64,000 bases of DNA, from assembly GCF_024053505.1 (NCBI RefSeq), contig NZ_JAMXQS010000006.1, positions 248,001-312,000 on the forward strand, given 5' to 3'. Of the stretch, positions 39,752 to 48,514 are shown in pieces (position 1 is the stretch's first letter; each line of letters starts with the position of its first letter). The notes under the pieces were generated by a model that saw nothing but the letters and a program-made list of their open reading frames with translations, had not been told where the DNA came from and searched no databases. Source of the DNA: Mesorhizobium liriopis. GTDB lineage: Bacteria > Pseudomonadota > Alphaproteobacteria > Rhizobiales > Rhizobiaceae. A program made the position numbers and the translations under genes.

Positions 39752-40912
39752 TTAGCGCCTGTAGCCCGTGTCGAGCCGACGCTCCATGAACATGGAATAA
39801 CGCGACATGCCGAAGCAGAATACCCAAAAGACGAGGCCTGCAAAGATCAGCCCCGTCATGGGTGTCTGCGGCGATGCCCAGGACGCGTCGGAGAAGTTCT
39901 GACGAACGATGCCGAGCAGATCGAACATGCCGATGATGTAGACGAGACTCGTATCCTTGAAGAGCCCAATGAAGGTGTTGACGATGCCCGGGATCACCAG
40001 CTTGAGCGCCTGCGGCATGACGATGAGGCCCATCTTCTGCCAGTAGCTCAGGCCCAGAGAGTCGGCACCCTCGCCCTGCCCCTTCGGGATCGCCTGCAAG
40101 CCGCCGCGGATGACTTCGGCCATATAGGCCGAAGCGAACAGCGAGAAGCCGACCAAGGCCCGCAGGAACTTGTCGAAGCTCGTACCCGGCGGCAGGAAAA
40201 GCGGCAGCATCACGCTCGCCATGAACAGCACGGTGATGAGCGGCACGCCACGAATCGTCTCGATGAAAATGACGCTCAACAGCTTGACGACCGGCATCTT
40301 CGAGCGGCGTCCGAGCGCCAGGATCACGCCGAGCGGCAGCGACACGACCATGCCCACGAAGCTCAGCACCAGCGTCACCATCAGACCGCCCCAGAGCGCC
40401 GTTTCGACGTAGCGAAGCCCGAAATGGCCGCCGAGCAGCAGGAAATAGGCGACGATCGGGAAGGCCACGAAGAAAAGGATGGCATTGAGCGTCTTCTTCG
40501 GTACGCGCGGGATCAGCAGCGGCGTGAGAAGAGCCACGAACAGCACGGCCACGAGATAGACCCGCCACCGCTCGTCCACCGGATAGCGGCCGAACATGAA
40601 TTGCTGGAATTTCGCGCCGACAAAGGCCCAGCATGCGCCGGACCAACCCTCGGGCTGAATGCCGCCGCCCTGCGCCGTCGTCGCGCAGAAGGTGCGATCC
40701 GTGCCGGTCCATTGTGCGTTGATCAGCATCCAGTTGATGACCGAAGGCAGGTAGTAGCTCACGATCAGCAGAGCGATCAGGGTGAGCACCGAATCGAGCG
40801 GCGTGGCGAACAGATTGGTACGCAGCCAGTGACCGGCACCCCGCTCGCTCGCCGGCGCAGCCTGTGCGTTCACCATCTCCACACGGACATAGGAAAGGTC
40901 GTGCTCCTGCAT
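39752..40912 (-). CDS. aapM: general L-amino acid ABC transporter, permease
   Basis: A 386-residue inner-membrane permease of the polar amino acid (HisMQ) family. A short cytoplasmic N-terminus precedes [20 protein letters not shown]. The EAA loop ([20 protein letters not shown], here with DSLGLSYW) and the block [20 protein letters not shown] are characteristic. AapM pairs with AapQ to form the channel. The start is 1 bp from the aapQ stop. Confidence 0.94.
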   Translation of the reverse strand: MQEHDLSYVRVEMVNAQAAPASERGAGHWLRTNLFATPLDSVLTLIALLIVSYYLPSVINWMLINAQWTGTDRTFCATTAQGGGIQPEGWSGACWAFVGAKFQQFMFGRYPVDERWRVYLVAVLFVALLTPLLIPRVPKKTLNAILFFVAFPIVAYFLLLGGHFGLRYVETALWGGLMVTLVLSFVGMVVSLPLGVILALGRRSKMPVVKLLSVIFIETIRGVPLITVLFMASVMLPLFLPPGTSFDKFLRALVGFSLFASAYMAEVIRGGLQAIPKGQGEGADSLGLSYWQKMGLIVMPQALKLVIPGIVNTFIGLFKDTSLVYIIGMFDLLGIVRQNFSDASWASPQTPMTGLIFAGLVFWVFCFGMSRYSMFMERRLDTGYRR

Positions 40913-40913
40913 C

Positions 40914-42107
40914 TTACCTCTCCACCAGCGCGACGCGCGCGTTGAACCAGTTCATGAAGGCGGATGTCACGAGGCTGATGGCAAGATAGATCACGAGCCA
41001 AAGCACAACGACCTCGACAGACTGCCCTGTCTGGTTGAGCGTCGTACCGCCGATGGCGACGAGGTCGGGAAAACCGATGGCGATCGCTAGCGACGAGTTC
41101 TTGGTAAGGTTCAGATATTGGCTGGCGAGCGGCGGAATGGCGATGCGCATGGCCTGCGGCACGACGACGAGATTAAGCGCGCTTCGCGGTCGCAAGCCCA
41201 GCGCATAGGCTGCTTCGGTCTGCCCTTTGCTCACGCCACGGATGCCCGCCCGCACGATCTCGGCGATAAAGGAGGCCGTGTAGAAGGAGAGCGCCAGATA
41301 GAGCGAAAGAAGCTCAGGCGCGAGCGTCATGCCGCCGGTCAGGTTGAAGACGGACTTCTTCGGAAAGTCGAGAGTCGCCGGCATTCCGCTGACGAAAAAT
41401 GCCAGGAGCGGCAGGCCGATCAGCAGGGCGATCGAGGTCCATACGACCGGAAAGCGCTGACCCGTCGCTTCCTGTCGCGCTTTTGCCCGGCTGCGGACGA
41501 AGAGCACCAGCGCGATGGCAACGATGAACGCGACCGGGATGAGCCACGCACCCTCGCCCCAGATCACCTTCGGAAAGAAGAAGCCGCGACTGTTCAGGAA
41601 CGAGCCGAAAGGCAGCGCGATCGAGTCGCGCACGGTCGGCAGCGCGGAAATGACGCCGAAATACCAGAAGAAGATGACGAGCAGCGGCGGAATGTTGCGG
41701 AAGGTCTCGACATAGACGGTCGAGATCGCACGGATCAGCCAGTTGCGCGACAGGCGCCCGACGCCCACGATGAAGCCGATGATCGTCGCGGTGACGATAC
41801 CCATCACGGCAACCAGAATGGTGTTCAGCGTGCCGACCGCGATCGCGCGCAGATAGGTCGAATCGTTGGTGTAGGGGATAAGCGAGAAGGAAATGTCGAA
41901 GCCGGCGCGGCTGTAAAGAAACCCGAAGCCCGAAGCGATGTTGGCGCGGCGCAGGTTGGTGATCGTGTTGTCCACGAACCAGGCGATCAACGCGATCAGG
42001 GCCAGCGCCACCACGACCTGCGTGATGATCGAGCGGAACCGCGGATTGTAGAGCAGGGCCACGCGCGGCGCGGCAGCACCCATACGGAGGTCTTGCGTTG
42101 CCATCAC
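40914..42107 (-). CDS. aapQ: general L-amino acid ABC transporter, permease
   Basis: A 397-residue permease of the same family. A first helix ([20 protein letters not shown]) is followed by FNIxxASGF-like [20 protein letters not shown], then the core with [20 protein letters not shown] and the EAA loop [20 protein letters not shown]. An insert of about 90 residues between spans (about 175-265) is normal for AapQ. Two adjacent Met codons begin the gene. A hairpin separates it from aapJ. Confidence 0.94.
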   Translation of the reverse strand: MMATQDLRMGAAAPRVALLYNPRFRSIITQVVVALALIALIAWFVDNTITNLRRANIASGFGFLYSRAGFDISFSLIPYTNDSTYLRAIAVGTLNTILVAVMGIVTATIIGFIVGVGRLSRNWLIRAISTVYVETFRNIPPLLVIFFWYFGVISALPTVRDSIALPFGSFLNSRGFFFPKVIWGEGAWLIPVAFIVAIALVLFVRSRAKARQEATGQRFPVVWTSIALLIGLPLLAFFVSGMPATLDFPKKSVFNLTGGMTLAPELLSLYLALSFYTASFIAEIVRAGIRGVSKGQTEAAYALGLRPRSALNLVVVPQAMRIAIPPLASQYLNLTKNSSLAIAIGFPDLVAIGGTTLNQTGQSVEVVVLWLVIYLAISLVTSAFMNWFNARVALVER

Positions 42108-42131
42108 GGCGCTCCGGAAACGAGGCAGAAT

Positions 42132-42156
42132 GGGAGCGGCTCGGAAAGCCGCCCCC
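42132..42156 (-). terminator. intercistronic hairpin between aapJ and aapQ
   Basis: GGGGGCGGCT pairs with AGCCGCTCCC (one mismatch) around a 5-nt loop on the minus strand, within the 64-bp gap. No T-run follows. Such stems after binding-protein genes usually stabilise the upstream mRNA or partly attenuate, so that the periplasmic protein is made in excess over the permeases. Confidence 0.6.
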
Positions 42157-42171
42157 GTTTTCCAGAGACGA

Positions 42172-43200
42172 TCAGCGGATCGGCGGTGCGTATTGCAGGC
42201 CGCCCTTGGTCCAAAGACCGTTCAGGCCACGTGCGATCTTGAGCGCGCTGCCCGAACCGACATTGCGCTCGAACATTTCGCCGTAATTGCCCACGCCCTT
42301 GACGATGTTCACGACCCAATCGTTGGTAAGGCCCAGGTCAGTGCCGATCTTGGTGTCGGCCTCGGTGCCGAGCACGCGGCGGATCTCGGGGTTCTCGGAG
42401 TTCTTCATCTCCTCGACATTGGCCTGCGTGATGCCCAGTTCCTCAGCGGTCAGCTGAGCGAAGTAAACCCACTTGACGATATGGTACCACTTGTCGTCGC
42501 CCTGACGCACGGCTGGTCCGAGCGGCTCCTTCGAGATGATTTCGGGCAGAACGATGTGGTCGTCCGGGTTGGAAAGCGTCAGACGCGTGCCGTAGAGGCC
42601 CGACTGGTCGGTCGTGTAGACGTCGCAGCGGCCCGCATCATAGGCCGCGTTGGCTTCCTCGACCTTCTCGAACACGACGGGGTTATACTCCATCTTGTTC
42701 GCCTTGAAGTAGTCGGCGAGGTTCAGCTCGGTGGTCGTACCCGACTGCACGCAGACGGAAGCGCCGGAAAGCTGAAGCGCGGAGTTCACGCCGGGGATCT
42801 TCTTCGAGTTCAGCATGAAGCCCTGGCCGTCATAATAGGTGACGCCCACGAAATTCAGGCCGAGCGCGGTGTCGCGGTTCACGGTCCAGGTCGTATTACG
42901 CGACAGGATGTCCACCTCGCCCGACTGAAGCGCGGTGAAACGCTCCTTGGCGCTCAGCGGCGAGAAGCGGACCTTGGTCGCGTCACCGAAAACTGCGGCC
43001 GCCACGGCACGGCAGAAATCGGCGTCGATGCCGGTCCACTCGCCCTTGTCGTCCGGCGCGGAGAAGCCGGCCAAACCGGTATTGACGCCGCACTGGAGAA
43101 AGCCCTTGGCCTTCACATCGCTGAGCGTGTCGGCGGATGCTGCCGAAGCGCCGAGCGCAAGCAGAGCCGTGCCCAGCGCAGCTTTGATGATGGTCTTCAT
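42172..43200 (-). CDS. aapJ: general L-amino acid ABC transporter, substrate-binding protein
   Basis: A 342-residue periplasmic binding protein. The signal peptide is MKTIIKAALGTALLALGASA with cleavage near ASA-DTL. The solute-binding family 3 pattern follows: LSDVKAKGFLQCGVNTGLAG, the segment GIDADFCRAVAAAVFGD, and RFTALQSGEVDILSRNTTWT. The C-terminal LGLTNDWVVNIVKGVGNYGE and FERNVGSGSALKI are typical AapJ. The start at 43200 is the Met of the signal peptide; upstream codons in frame are not family-like. Confidence 0.95.
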   Translation of the reverse strand: MKTIIKAALGTALLALGASAASADTLSDVKAKGFLQCGVNTGLAGFSAPDDKGEWTGIDADFCRAVAAAVFGDATKVRFSPLSAKERFTALQSGEVDILSRNTTWTVNRDTALGLNFVGVTYYDGQGFMLNSKKIPGVNSALQLSGASVCVQSGTTTELNLADYFKANKMEYNPVVFEKVEEANAAYDAGRCDVYTTDQSGLYGTRLTLSNPDDHIVLPEIISKEPLGPAVRQGDDKWYHIVKWVYFAQLTAEELGITQANVEEMKNSENPEIRRVLGTEADTKIGTDLGLTNDWVVNIVKGVGNYGEMFERNVGSGSALKIARGLNGLWTKGGLQYAPPIR

Positions 43201-43462
43201 TCCCGTTGCAATCCTTTTCCCGTTGTCTGCCGAAGACGTCCCGTCTTTCAGCCACCCTGCAAGGTTCCCCGCCAGCAACATTCTTCAACCGTTGCCGGCT
43301 GCGGCTGCTCTCAATGTGTGCAGTGCATCGAAAGCGATTATTCCACGCAGGTCAAGCACTATGCGCCAGCACTCTCATTCCCCACCGGAACATGTTTCCG
43401 ATGCTTGCGCCCATCGGGTTTCTGGACTTATGGCCGCAAGATTCGAACTTTTGGAATGAAGC

Positions 43463-44635
43463 ATGGCGAACGATCCTCAAACGAAGCTCGGCATCAACAC
43501 GCGGCTGGCGCATATCGGCAACGACCCGCGCGAGTTCCACGGCTTCGTCAATCCGCCGGTCGTTCACGCCTCCACCGTGCTGTTTCCCGACGCAGCGACC
43601 ATGGCCGCACGCGCCCAACGCTACACCTACGGAACCCGCGGCACGCCGACCTCCGATGCGCTTTGCAGCGCCTTCGACGCACTGGAGGGCTCGGCCGGCA
43701 CGGTTGCCGTTCCCTCGGGTCTCGCGGCGGTGACACTTCCACTGATCGCGTTCCTGTCGGCCGGCGACCACCTGCTGATCGTCGATTCCGTTTACGGCCC
43801 GACCAGGCATTTCGCGAACACGATGCTGACGCGCCTCGGCGTGGAGGTCGAATATTACGACCCACGGATCGGCGCCGGCATTTCACGGCTCTTTCGCCCC
43901 AATACCCGCGTGATCTTCACCGAATCGCCGGGGTCGAACACGTTTGAAGTCCAAGACATCCCGGCAATCGTTGAAGCGGCTCGCGAGATCGATGCCGTGG
44001 TGATGATCGATAACACCTGGGCGACCGCGCTTCTCTTCAAACCGCTCGATTTCGGCGTCGATGTCGTCATCCACGCGGCCACCAAATATCCCGCCGGTCA
44101 TTCCGACGTCCTGCTCGGCACCGTTTCGGCCAACCCGAAATGCTGGCCGCAGCTTCACGAGACGTTCTTGTCGGTGGGCATCTGCGCAGGGCCCGACGAT
44201 GTTTATCAGGTGCATCGCGGGCTTCGCACCATGGGGGTTCGCCTCGAGCGCCACGGTGCAACGGCCCTGCGGCTCGCCGAATGGCTGGAAACCCAGCCGG
44301 GCGTCGCGCGCGTGCTGCATCCTGCCCTTCCGAGCCATCCGGATCACGCCCTCTGGAAGCGCGACTTCAAAGGGGCGAGCGGCATCTTCTCCATCGTCCT
44401 TGCCGGCGGTGGCAAAACGCAGGCGCATGCCTTCCTCGACGCACTGGCGATATTCGGCCTCGGCTACTCCTGGGGCGGATTTGAGAGCCTCGCAGTGCCA
44501 GTCTTCTTGGGCGACCGAACGGTGGCTGTTGCGCCCCAGGAAGGGCCCGTTCTGCGGCTGCAGATCGGTCTCGAAGATTTCGAGGATTTGCAGGCCGATC
44601 TCGCAACCGGTCTTGCAGCGGCGGCTGCCGCCTAG
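43463..44635 (+). CDS. metC: cystathionine beta-lyase (PLP-dependent Cys/Met metabolism family)
   Basis: A 390-residue PLP enzyme that cleaves cystathionine to homocysteine, pyruvate and ammonia. Visible marks: NTRLAHIGNDPREFHGFVNP at the N-terminus, YTYGTRGTPTSDALCSAFDA (about 55-75), the substrate/PLP region VVMIDNTWATALLFKPLDFG, and the PLP-lysine ATKYPAGHSDVLLGTV (about 212). The C-terminal LGYSWGGFESLAVP matches the MetC rather than the gamma-synthase group. It is divergent from aapJ, the same arrangement seen in Rhizobium. Confidence 0.88.
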   Translation: MANDPQTKLGINTRLAHIGNDPREFHGFVNPPVVHASTVLFPDAATMAARAQRYTYGTRGTPTSDALCSAFDALEGSAGTVAVPSGLAAVTLPLIAFLSAGDHLLIVDSVYGPTRHFANTMLTRLGVEVEYYDPRIGAGISRLFRPNTRVIFTESPGSNTFEVQDIPAIVEAAREIDAVVMIDNTWATALLFKPLDFGVDVVIHAATKYPAGHSDVLLGTVSANPKCWPQLHETFLSVGICAGPDDVYQVHRGLRTMGVRLERHGATALRLAEWLETQPGVARVLHPALPSHPDHALWKRDFKGASGIFSIVLAGGGKTQAHAFLDALAIFGLGYSWGGFESLAVPVFLGDRTVAVAPQEGPVLRLQIGLEDFEDLQADLATGLAAAAAA

Positions 44636-44690
44636 AAACTCGGCCCTCCCCCGCTAGTTCTCCGCAGACAGCAGCAAAGGGAGGACAAGC

Positions 44691-44930
44691 ATGCGTCCAC
44701 GCAAGGAAGTTCTGGTTCTGATCATCGTGGTGGCGATCATCGCGGTTGCGTGGACGGTGCACTCACTGATCGACACGCAGGTTTCGACCGCTCCCGACGT
44801 CAAGACAGGCGTGCAGAACAATGTGAACAGCAATGCGCCCAATGAGACGATCGCGCCTGCCGGCACGAACGGCAATCCGAGCGACCCGGCGGCACCGAAT
44901 GCCGCAGGGCAGAACGCGCCGGCACAGTGA
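44691..44930 (+). CDS. small membrane-anchored hypothetical protein
   Basis: A 79-residue protein with one N-terminal membrane span (EVLVLIIVVAIIAVAWTVHS, about 5-24) and a polar, Asn/Ala/Pro-rich tail without aromatic residues. A clear GGGAGG ribosome-binding site lies 6 nt before the ATG. There is no family I recognise. It is 55 bp after metC and may be read through from it. Confidence 0.65.
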   Translation: MRPRKEVLVLIIVVAIIAVAWTVHSLIDTQVSTAPDVKTGVQNNVNSNAPNETIAPAGTNGNPSDPAAPNAAGQNAPAQ

Positions 44931-44990
44931 TTTGGCGCTTGCATTCCTTGCGATCACAAGGCTAGGAAGCGCCCAAGCCCGATGGGTCGT

Positions 44991-45067
44991 CGGAGTGTAG
45001 CGCAGCCTGGTAGCGCACCTGATTTGGGATCAGGGGGTCGCAGGTTCGAATCCTGCCACTCCGACCA
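44991..45067 (+). tRNA. tRNA-Pro (anticodon TGG)
   Basis: A complete 77-nt cloverleaf with genome-encoded CCA. Acceptor CGGAGTG/CACTCCG, D-arm GCGC/GCGC, anticodon loop TTTGGGA (anticodon TGG) in the stem CCTGA/TCAGG, and T-arm GCAGG TTCGAAT CCTGC. Confidence 0.95.
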
Positions 45068-45109
45068 TTTGATTGAACAACAGACGGCCAAGCAACAGAC
45101 GGAGCCCCG

Positions 45110-45415
45110 ATGGCGGCGCGCATCTACAGCCCGGCGAAGACGGCCATGCAGTCCGGCAAGGCGAAGACCGGACACTGGGTGCTCGAATTCGATCCTGCCG
45201 CGCCGCGCCGCATCGACCCGCTGATGGGCTACACGTCCTCCACAGACATGACCTCGCAGGTGCGCCTGACCTTCGAAACGCGGGAAGACGCGACGGCCTA
45301 TGCCGAAAAGCATGGCATCGAGTATCGGGTCGAGGAGCCGCAGGAAAGCAAGCGGCGGCAGATTTCCTATTCGGACAACTTCCGCTATGACCGGAAAATT
45401 CCCTGGACGCATTGA
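45110..45415 (+). CDS. ETC complex I subunit (NDUFS4-like)
   Basis: A 101-residue protein. The segments RIYSPAKTAMQSGKAKTGHW, LEFDPAAPRRIDPLMGYTSS and VRLTFETREDATAYAEKHGI match the alphaproteobacterial homologue of the mitochondrial complex I accessory subunit NDUFS4 (18 kDa). It is expected to bind the peripheral arm of NADH:ubiquinone oxidoreductase. It lies between two tRNA genes, away from the nuo operon, which is usual for this gene in Rhizobiales. Confidence 0.9.
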   Translation: MAARIYSPAKTAMQSGKAKTGHWVLEFDPAAPRRIDPLMGYTSSTDMTSQVRLTFETREDATAYAEKHGIEYRVEEPQESKRRQISYSDNFRYDRKIPWTH

Positions 45416-45429
45416 GTCCAAGGGCAAAC

Positions 45430-45506
45430 GGTCCCGTAGCTCAGCCGGATAGAGCACCGGCCTTCTAAGCCGATGGTCGCAGGTTCGAATCCTGCCGGGA
45501 TCGCCA
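45430..45506 (+). tRNA. tRNA-Arg (anticodon TCT)
   Basis: A 77-nt cloverleaf with CCA end. Acceptor GGTCCCG/CGGGATC (one G-T pair), anticodon loop CTTCTAA (anticodon TCT), T-arm GCAGG TTCGAAT CCTGC. The outermost pair of the anticodon stem is a C-A mismatch. The gene marks the boundary between core chromosome and the accessory region, so its 3' end is a candidate attachment site. Confidence 0.93.
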
Positions 45507-45634
45507 ACGGACTTTTCGGCATCTGATTTCATTGAGAAAATCGGCCTGACGGTCGCACCGGATAAAAGGTGCGACTTCTCGTTGTTCTGCGAGCGTTCTC
45601 TCCCCCACCCCTCCACGGTCACGGGAGAGGCGTG

Positions 45635-46105
45635 ATGGGGGAGCGCGTTCTATTCCTCGATGTCGATGGCGTCCTGAACCATGATGGCGTCTTCGGCGAC
45701 TGGCGCTTCGGGCCGCTCCCGCTTGACCACACACGCATTGCGCTCGTCCACGAGGTTGTCAAAGCGACCGGTTGCAAGATCGTCCTGTCGTCTGCGTGGC
45801 GCGGGATGCCTGACCTTGAGCGCAAGTTGGCGGCCGACTTCATGTGGGAGGTGTTCGTTGATCTGGGTAAGGACCGCATCAACTGCCGGCATGAAGACGG
45901 CTCGACAATCCGAAGCCATGACAGTCGCGGGCACCAGATCGAGGAGTGGCTAAGCCGCCATCCTGAGATCGAAGCCTATGCCATCGTGGATGACGACTGC
46001 GACATGCTTCCGGAGCAGCGGCACAACTTCGTGCGCGTGCCTGATGGAAAAGGTCTCAAGCCGAAGCACCGTGACAAACTGATCGAGATACTGTCGGCCG
46101 CCTAG
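45635..46105 (+). CDS. HAD-like phosphatase domain protein (HAD_SAK type)
   Basis: A 156-residue protein with HAD motif I LFLDVDGVLNHDG (about 6-18, nucleophilic Asp in DxD), motif II IVLSSAWRGMPDLERKL (Ser), and motif III/IV YAIVDDDCDM (acidic pair). This short form with SSAWR matches the HAD domain first named in Swiss Army Knife RNA repair proteins, here standing alone. A GGGAGAGG ribosome-binding site lies just before the ATG at 45635. It is the first gene after tRNA-Arg. It may process RNA ends, but substrates are unknown. Confidence 0.78.
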   Translation: MGERVLFLDVDGVLNHDGVFGDWRFGPLPLDHTRIALVHEVVKATGCKIVLSSAWRGMPDLERKLAADFMWEVFVDLGKDRINCRHEDGSTIRSHDSRGHQIEEWLSRHPEIEAYAIVDDDCDMLPEQRHNFVRVPDGKGLKPKHRDKLIEILSAA

Positions 46106-46142
46106 CCCTTCCCTCACCGCCCTCTGGCGCAGGAGATTTGAG

Positions 46143-46400
46143 ATGAGCGAGACAATGTGGAAGCCGATTGAGAGTGCGCCGAAGGATGGGACGGCAATTC
46201 TACTCTTCGAGCCAGATGATGGCAGCTTCCCTCATCTGTCGCCGGGCGTGGGCCGGCATCAAATGCTGTGTATAGGGCTAGGGCGTTGGTTTTCTCCTGA
46301 CTGTGGCCCAGACCATTGGGTTGATGCATTCGAGCCCGAAATACTCTTCGACAGGCCTACCCACTGGATGGAGTTGCCAGCGCCACCGCCTGCATCCTAG
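46143..46400 (+). CDS. DUF551 domain protein
   Basis: An 85-residue protein with the DUF551 pattern: WKPIESAPKDGTAILLFEPD at the start and PTHWMELPAPP at the end, with a Trp-containing turn (GRWFSPDCGPDHW) between. DUF551 proteins are common in phages and islands and are uncharacterised. A GGAG-like ribosome-binding sequence lies upstream. Confidence 0.75.
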   Translation: MSETMWKPIESAPKDGTAILLFEPDDGSFPHLSPGVGRHQMLCIGLGRWFSPDCGPDHWVDAFEPEILFDRPTHWMELPAPPPAS

Positions 46401-46504
46401 CCTGATGCGATGCTCTCGCCCTCCGCGTTCCTCGCGAAGAAATCTTGGGAATAGCTCGCTTCGCTTAGATCACCGAGTATATCGGTCTCAGCGGAGAGTA
46501 GATC

Positions 46505-46603
46505 ATGGACAGATATGCTGTGTGGTTCTGGCTTCGACTTGGCACCGTGATGGTTTCGCCAGTGCTCATGGGCTGCGTGACGATCTGGGCGGTGCTGCAC
46601 TAG
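46505..46603 (+). CDS. probable 32-residue membrane peptide
   Basis: Encodes MDRYAVWFWLRLGTVMVSPV followed by LMGCVTIWAVLH, almost entirely hydrophobic with a basic N-terminus. A GGAGAG ribosome-binding sequence lies 8 nt upstream of the ATG. Its stop overlaps the convergent Zn-ribbon gene by 4 nt. Confidence 0.45.
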   Translation: MDRYAVWFWLRLGTVMVSPVLMGCVTIWAVLH

Positions 46604-46866
46604 CCATCCCTTGCCTGCTCATAGGCGTTTGGCGTGGCCGGTCTGATGTTCTCGTACTTCAGCCGGCACTTGTTGTAGATGTCGGGGTCGCGCTCAAGCG
46701 TCTCGCACTTCAACCGCTCTTGGATGGCATCGAGCAGATCGAGCAAGCGCCGGTCACCACCGGCCTTGATCATAGCGTCCCGGTCATACTGCGCGCGGCG
46801 CCCGCACTTTTCGCACGAGACCTTTATCTTCGGCTCGGGATAGTCGGATATCATCGGTATCTTCAT
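46600..46866 (-). CDS. small zinc-ribbon protein of unknown function
   Basis: An 88-residue protein from MKIPMISDYPEPKIKVSCEK. Its Cys pair CEKCGRRAQYDRDAM looks like half a zinc ribbon, and a later CETLERDPDIYNKC could supply the rest. The family is not recognised. An in-frame ATG at 46953 would give 117 residues, but that extension would run antisense to the SRAP gene start and over the SOS box, so I prefer 46866. The gene is divergent from the SRAP gene and its start abuts the SOS box. Confidence 0.6.
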   Translation of the reverse strand: MKIPMISDYPEPKIKVSCEKCGRRAQYDRDAMIKAGGDRRLLDLLDAIQERLKCETLERDPDIYNKCRLKYENIRPATPNAYEQARDG

Positions 46867-46868
46867 AA

Positions 46869-46883
46869 GAACGAATGAGGAAC
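46869..46883. promoter_or_regulatory. SOS box (LexA site), GAAC-N7-GAAC
   Basis: The sequence GAAC-GAATGAG-GAAC is an exact match to the alphaproteobacterial LexA direct repeat (GTTC-N7-GTTC read on the other strand). It lies 63 bp upstream of the SRAP ATG and immediately upstream of the Zn-ribbon gene. Confidence 0.75.
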
Positions 46884-46945
46884 AATTTCCTCTGAGTCGC
46901 GCAAGCCTCTTGTCGGCTTCGCTGCACTGAGGCACGGTCCTGCCC

Positions 46946-47593
46946 ATGTGCAACCTTTACAATACCCGTACCACGCAGTCCGAAATCCTACAGTGGACGC
47001 AAGCGAAACGTGACCTGTTCGGCAACCTCCAGCCCTCGTTGAGTGTCTATCCAGGGTACAAAGCACCCGCTGTCCGTGTCGGCGAGGACGGCAAGCGCGA
47101 GCTAGTGGCCCTGACCTGGGGAATGCCCTCGCCTGCCTTTGCCATGAAGGATAAGAAGGCCGACCCCGGCGTGACGAACGTGCGGAACTCCTCGTCGCCT
47201 CACTGGCGCCGCTGGCTGGCTCCCGAGCACCGATGCATTGCGCTGGCCACTAGCTTCTCAGAGCCCAACCCAAAGAAAGGAGAGGATGGTGAAGGGCCAG
47301 TTGTCTGGTTCGCCACCGATGACGACACGCCGCTGTTTGCATTTGCGGCCATCTGGACGCCATGGACCGGCGTGAAGAAGGTCAAGGATGGCGAGCAGGA
47401 CTTCGAACTGTTCGGTTTCCTGACGACGGAGCCCAACGAGGTGGTGAAGCCGATCCATCCGAAGGCGATGCCGGTGATCCTTACCGAGTCGGATGAAATC
47501 AACACGTGGCTCCGCGCACCATGGAACGAGGCATCCGAACTTCAGCGCCCCCTGCCCGACGATCAGCTCCTAATCGTGGCCGCACCTGGCTAG
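46946..47593 (+). CDS. SOS response-associated peptidase family protein (SRAP/HMCES, YedK-like)
   Basis: A 215-residue protein that forms a stable crosslink with abasic sites in single-stranded DNA. The catalytic Cys is residue 2 (MCNLYNTRTTQSEI), the Asn is in VTNVRNSSSPHWRRWL, the active-site Glu is in TSFSEPNPK, and the His is in IHPKAMPVILTESDEINTWL. All key residues are present, in the usual spacing. The upstream SOS box is consistent with the family name. The copy sits in an accessory region, so a second chromosomal copy is possible. Confidence 0.93.
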   Translation: MCNLYNTRTTQSEILQWTQAKRDLFGNLQPSLSVYPGYKAPAVRVGEDGKRELVALTWGMPSPAFAMKDKKADPGVTNVRNSSSPHWRRWLAPEHRCIALATSFSEPNPKKGEDGEGPVVWFATDDDTPLFAFAAIWTPWTGVKKVKDGEQDFELFGFLTTEPNEVVKPIHPKAMPVILTESDEINTWLRAPWNEASELQRPLPDDQLLIVAAPG

Positions 47594-47606
47594 GATCAGC
47601 GCGCGA

Positions 47607-47936
47607 TCAGTGTTTTGTCTCGCAGTGAAAGTAGGCCGCGAGGATTTGCTCTTGGAGCGTCGTCAACTTCGGCAGGGCCGGATAACTGCGGTCCATGAGT
47701 GCACCTTGCTTATCAAGGATGCCGGGAAGCGCGTGCAGTCCTTTCGATGTCACCCTGAACGCACCTGCGCGTTTCATCTCGACTGATACCTGGACAAACC
47801 AGCCGCGATCACACCAGCCTTTTAGCAGCTCATAGGAAGAGCCCGGCGTGGTCCGATTTTCTGAAGTTATCCATACGGACGTCTCTCCGTAGATAATTGC
47901 TGCAATCGTAAGGGTTTGCTCCTCACTCAACTGCAT
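47607..47936 (-). CDS. hypothetical protein, possible winged-helix
   Basis: A 109-residue protein from MQLSEEQTLTIAAIIYGETS, followed by a helical stretch and VTSKGLHALPGILDKQG. The pattern helix-turn-helix then a short wing (VEMKRAGAFRVTSKGLHALP) suggests a small DNA-binding fold, but I recognise no family. Start alternatives are 47987 and 47954. The reading frame before it (47980-48225) ends inside the longer start. Confidence 0.5.
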   Translation of the reverse strand: MQLSEEQTLTIAAIIYGETSVWITSENRTTPGSSYELLKGWCDRGWFVQVSVEMKRAGAFRVTSKGLHALPGILDKQGALMDRSYPALPKLTTLQEQILAAYFHCETKH

Positions 47937-47979
47937 GGTCCCGACCTGCCTCATCTTGTCAGAGCCCAAACGCACGACT

Positions 47980-48225
47980 CTACGCATTGGTATATCGGGC
48001 GCTTGGGAAGCATTTCATTATCGCTTCCTGCAACTCAACAACGCAGGCGGTTGCATAGCCTCGCCGCCAGCCATTATTTTGAAGTAGATCGAATGAGCGT
48101 TTGACTTGTGTGATCAGTCTATCATTTCTGGCGATGAGAGATGAGCGCTCGGCTCTGTAATGGGGTTTAAGCTGCAGCGCGATGTTGAACGCTGATCGGT
48201 GGGGGATCGAGTGCCGCACAACCAT
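47980..48225 (-). CDS. hypothetical protein, uncertain
   Basis: An 81-residue frame with AT-rich codons and many Arg residues (PHYRAERSSLIARNDRLITQ, then VKRSFDLLQNNGWRRGYATA). It overlaps the start of the plus-strand gene at 48211 by 15 bp. Its stop overlaps the longer start of the next gene by 8 nt, as would be seen if the two were coupled. No family is recognised. Confidence 0.35.
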   Translation of the reverse strand: MVVRHSIPHRSAFNIALQLKPHYRAERSSLIARNDRLITQVKRSFDLLQNNGWRRGYATACVVELQEAIMKCFPSARYTNA

Positions 48226-48429
48226 GATGGTCATTCCGATCATGAGAAGAATGCCTTCGTGCGCGACCTCGACCGCATTCTGTCTGACCTCAAAAAGACT
48301 TCCGAGCGGCTAGACTTGCCAACAGTCACCTACTTGCTTGAGGCGGCGCGGGTTGAAGCGCAACGGCAGATTGGTGGTGAGCCACCCGAAGAGCAGCCAC
48401 CACTCCTGCGAAAGAAGAGAGCGCCGTAG
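48211..48429 (+). CDS. small helical protein of the 'VTYLLEAA' type
   Basis: A 72-residue protein using a GTG start, since GGGGGA lies 4-5 nt upstream. The conserved piece is FVRDLDRILSDLKKTSERLD then LPTVTYLLEAARVEAQRQ. Related short proteins without a name are common in Rhizobiales genomes. The neighbouring gene at 49044 shares the same helix. No function is known. Confidence 0.65.
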   Translation: MPHNHDGHSDHEKNAFVRDLDRILSDLKKTSERLDLPTVTYLLEAARVEAQRQIGGEPPEEQPPLLRKKRAP

Positions 48430-48514
48430 CGCCCATATGTTTGACGCATTCGTTGACCACGGTTAGCTTCCGGCTCCGCCATCAGCCGGCGACCATGCTA
48501 CGGGACGGATCGCC

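Noticed and set aside
46303-46878. 191-codon frame on the plus strand
   Set aside because: It overlaps the DUF551 gene end and runs antisense to the Zn-ribbon gene without a ribosome-binding site or family match.
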